A stretch of DNA of 8,842 nucleotides from an uncultured Selenomonadaceae bacterium (GTDB lineage: Bacteria > Bacillota > Negativicutes > Selenomonadales > Selenomonadaceae), in assembly GCA_958415865.1 (NCBI GenBank), contig CATYZV010000059.1, positions 1 to 8,842 of the forward strand, read 5' to 3'. Shown one piece after another: positions 8,333 to 8,842 of this stretch (the stretch's first letter is position 1; each line of letters opens with the position of its first letter). The notes below the pieces were generated by a model that did no database searches, was not told the DNA's origin, and saw nothing but the letters and a program-made list of their open reading frames with translations. A program made the position numbers and the translations under genes.

Positions 8333-8743
8333 TTAATTCAAGGCATATTTTCTGATTGCAGCCTCTACCGACGGGGCTGATTCCATATTGTTGATTATTC
8401 CGGTCAAGGACAGAAGCTCAGAGATCTCGTCGAGAATAGATATGAAGACGACCTTTACATTGAGCAGCTTGGCTTTATTCATGATCATGGACAGAAGATA
8501 GATGCCGTAGTTAGAAATGTGTTTGCAGCGGGACATATCTATGATGATGTTGTCATAATAAGCCATTTTATCCAGAATGTCTTTTTTAGCTTTTTCAGAA
8601 GTAGATACATCTAAGCTTTCATTTATTGAAACAATGTTTAATCTGCTGTTGTGAAATGTACTGTTCATAGTGCTGCTTTTGGAGTAGTTATCGCCAAGAG
8701 GGTAGTCCCTGAAAGAGTTGTTGATGTTCGATACAAATTCCAA
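8333..8743 (-). CDS. STAS-domain protein, anti-sigma-factor-antagonist-like, lacking the usual phosphoserine
   Basis: The 136-residue product has a polar, Ser/Asn-rich N-terminal extension (1 to about 34) and a STAS domain (about 35-134): strand LNIVSI, LDVSTSEKAKK helix, IIIDMSRCKHIS strand, helix YLLSMIMNKAKLL, strand VKVVFISI, then ISELLSLTGI. This order matches SpoIIAA/RsbV-type antagonists, which bind serine-kinase anti-sigma factors and are switched off by phosphorylation at DSSG. Here that site reads S77-N78-Y79-G80, so Asn replaces the phospho-acceptor Ser; S77 occupies the Asp position. No kinase or sigma gene is in the window. The start is TTG, 10 nt after AAGGAGG (8760-8754), with an in-frame TAA overlapping that site. 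An ATT one codon earlier, or the ATG at residue 26, are alternatives. It is the first gene of the unit and 14 nt ahead of glgX. The fold is well supported, the partner unknown; a STAS role in another signalling context is possible. Confidence 0.88.
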   Translation of the reverse strand: MEFVSNINNSFRDYPLGDNYSKSSTMNSTFHNSRLNIVSINESLDVSTSEKAKKDILDKMAYYDNIIIDMSRCKHISNYGIYLLSMIMNKAKLLNVKVVFISILDEISELLSLTGIINNMESAPSVEAAIRKYALN

Positions 8744-8753
8744 AATGGTAGAA

Positions 8754-8760
8754 CCTCCTT
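8754..8760 (-). promoter_or_regulatory. Strong ribosome binding site for a TTG start
   Basis: On the minus strand AAGGAGG is a full match to the anti-Shine-Dalgarno. It lies 10 nt before the TTG at 8743 and 7 nt before an ATT at 8746. An in-frame TAA at 8761-8759 overlaps it and rules out any start further upstream in this frame, and no ATG is available until residue 26. Confidence 0.75.
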
Positions 8761-8767
8761 ATAATTT

Positions 8768-8795
8768 ATCATATTTGGAATGTAGTTGTTTCCAA
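8768..8795 (-). promoter_or_regulatory. Candidate sigma-70-type promoter of the STAS-glgX-dfx unit
   Basis: Read on the minus strand, TTGGAA (8795-8790, four of six to TTGACA) is separated by 16 nt from TATGAT (8773-8768, five of six to TATAAT). The predicted start near 8761 would give a short leader of about 18 nt that begins almost at the Shine-Dalgarno site. Placement directly upstream of the first gene supports it; it has not been shown experimentally. Confidence 0.55.
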
Positions 8796-8796
8796 A
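8774..8796. promoter_or_regulatory. Inverted repeat TTTGGAA-N9-TTCCAAA, possible operator
   Basis: Two perfect 7-bp arms (8774-8780 and 8790-8796) flank a 9-nt spacer. The repeat spans the candidate -35 box and the whole spacer, up to the edge of the -10 box, of the promoter for the minus-strand unit. That is a typical position for a dimeric repressor site. There is no T-tract after it, and it lies upstream of the predicted transcription start, so it is not a terminator. The binding protein is unknown. Confidence 0.5.
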
Positions 8797-8842
8797 GCAG
8801 GCCTGTGCCTGTGATAGTATATAGCTATAATCTGGATATGAG

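Noticed and set aside
8798..8811. CAGGC-CTGT-GCCTG mini hairpin upstream of the STAS promoter.
   Set aside because: A 5-bp stem without a T-tract or a link to a transcript end is too weak to call a terminator or regulatory RNA element.
8820..8831. TATAGCTATA palindrome with TATAAT (8826-8831), a possible divergent promoter on the plus strand.
   Set aside because: There is no convincing -35 at proper spacing, and any gene it would serve lies beyond the window end.

Overview
The window looks like a chromosomal segment of a diderm Firmicute (Negativicutes, probably Selenomonadales). This is an inference from gene content: a classical type V autotransporter with a C-terminal outer-membrane barrel, which needs an outer membrane, lies beside anaerobe-type genes (desulfoferrodoxin) with purine-rich AGGAGG-type ribosome binding sites and moderate GC. 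There are no rRNA or tRNA genes, insertion sequences, CRISPR arrays or phage genes.

Layout. (1) 30-3344, plus strand: a 1104-residue autotransporter with signal peptide, long Cys-free beta-rich passenger and C-terminal barrel, followed by a perfect-stem intrinsic terminator. (2) 3457-5711, plus strand: a probable two-gene unit of an M18 metallo-aminopeptidase and a D-2-hydroxyacid dehydrogenase. (3) 5746-5786: a 15-bp-stem terminator shared by the convergent units. (4) 8743-5804, minus strand: a tightly packed three-gene unit of a STAS-domain protein, a GlgX-type glycogen debranching enzyme and desulfoferrodoxin (superoxide reductase). It is read from a promoter at about 8768-8795 that is overlapped by a perfect 7-bp inverted repeat resembling an operator.

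How the genes fit together. The autotransporter faces the exterior and is probably adhesive. The aminopeptidase and dehydrogenase are cytoplasmic enzymes that could serve peptide turnover and 2-oxoacid/2-hydroxyacid interconversion. The minus-strand unit joins carbon-reserve mobilisation (debranching) and superoxide detoxification behind a small regulatory-looking STAS protein whose usual phospho-acceptor serine is replaced by asparagine. That grouping and its palindrome-overlapped promoter are the least ordinary parts of the window. No clearly new multi-gene system was found; the other genes are recognisable members of known families with intact key residues.
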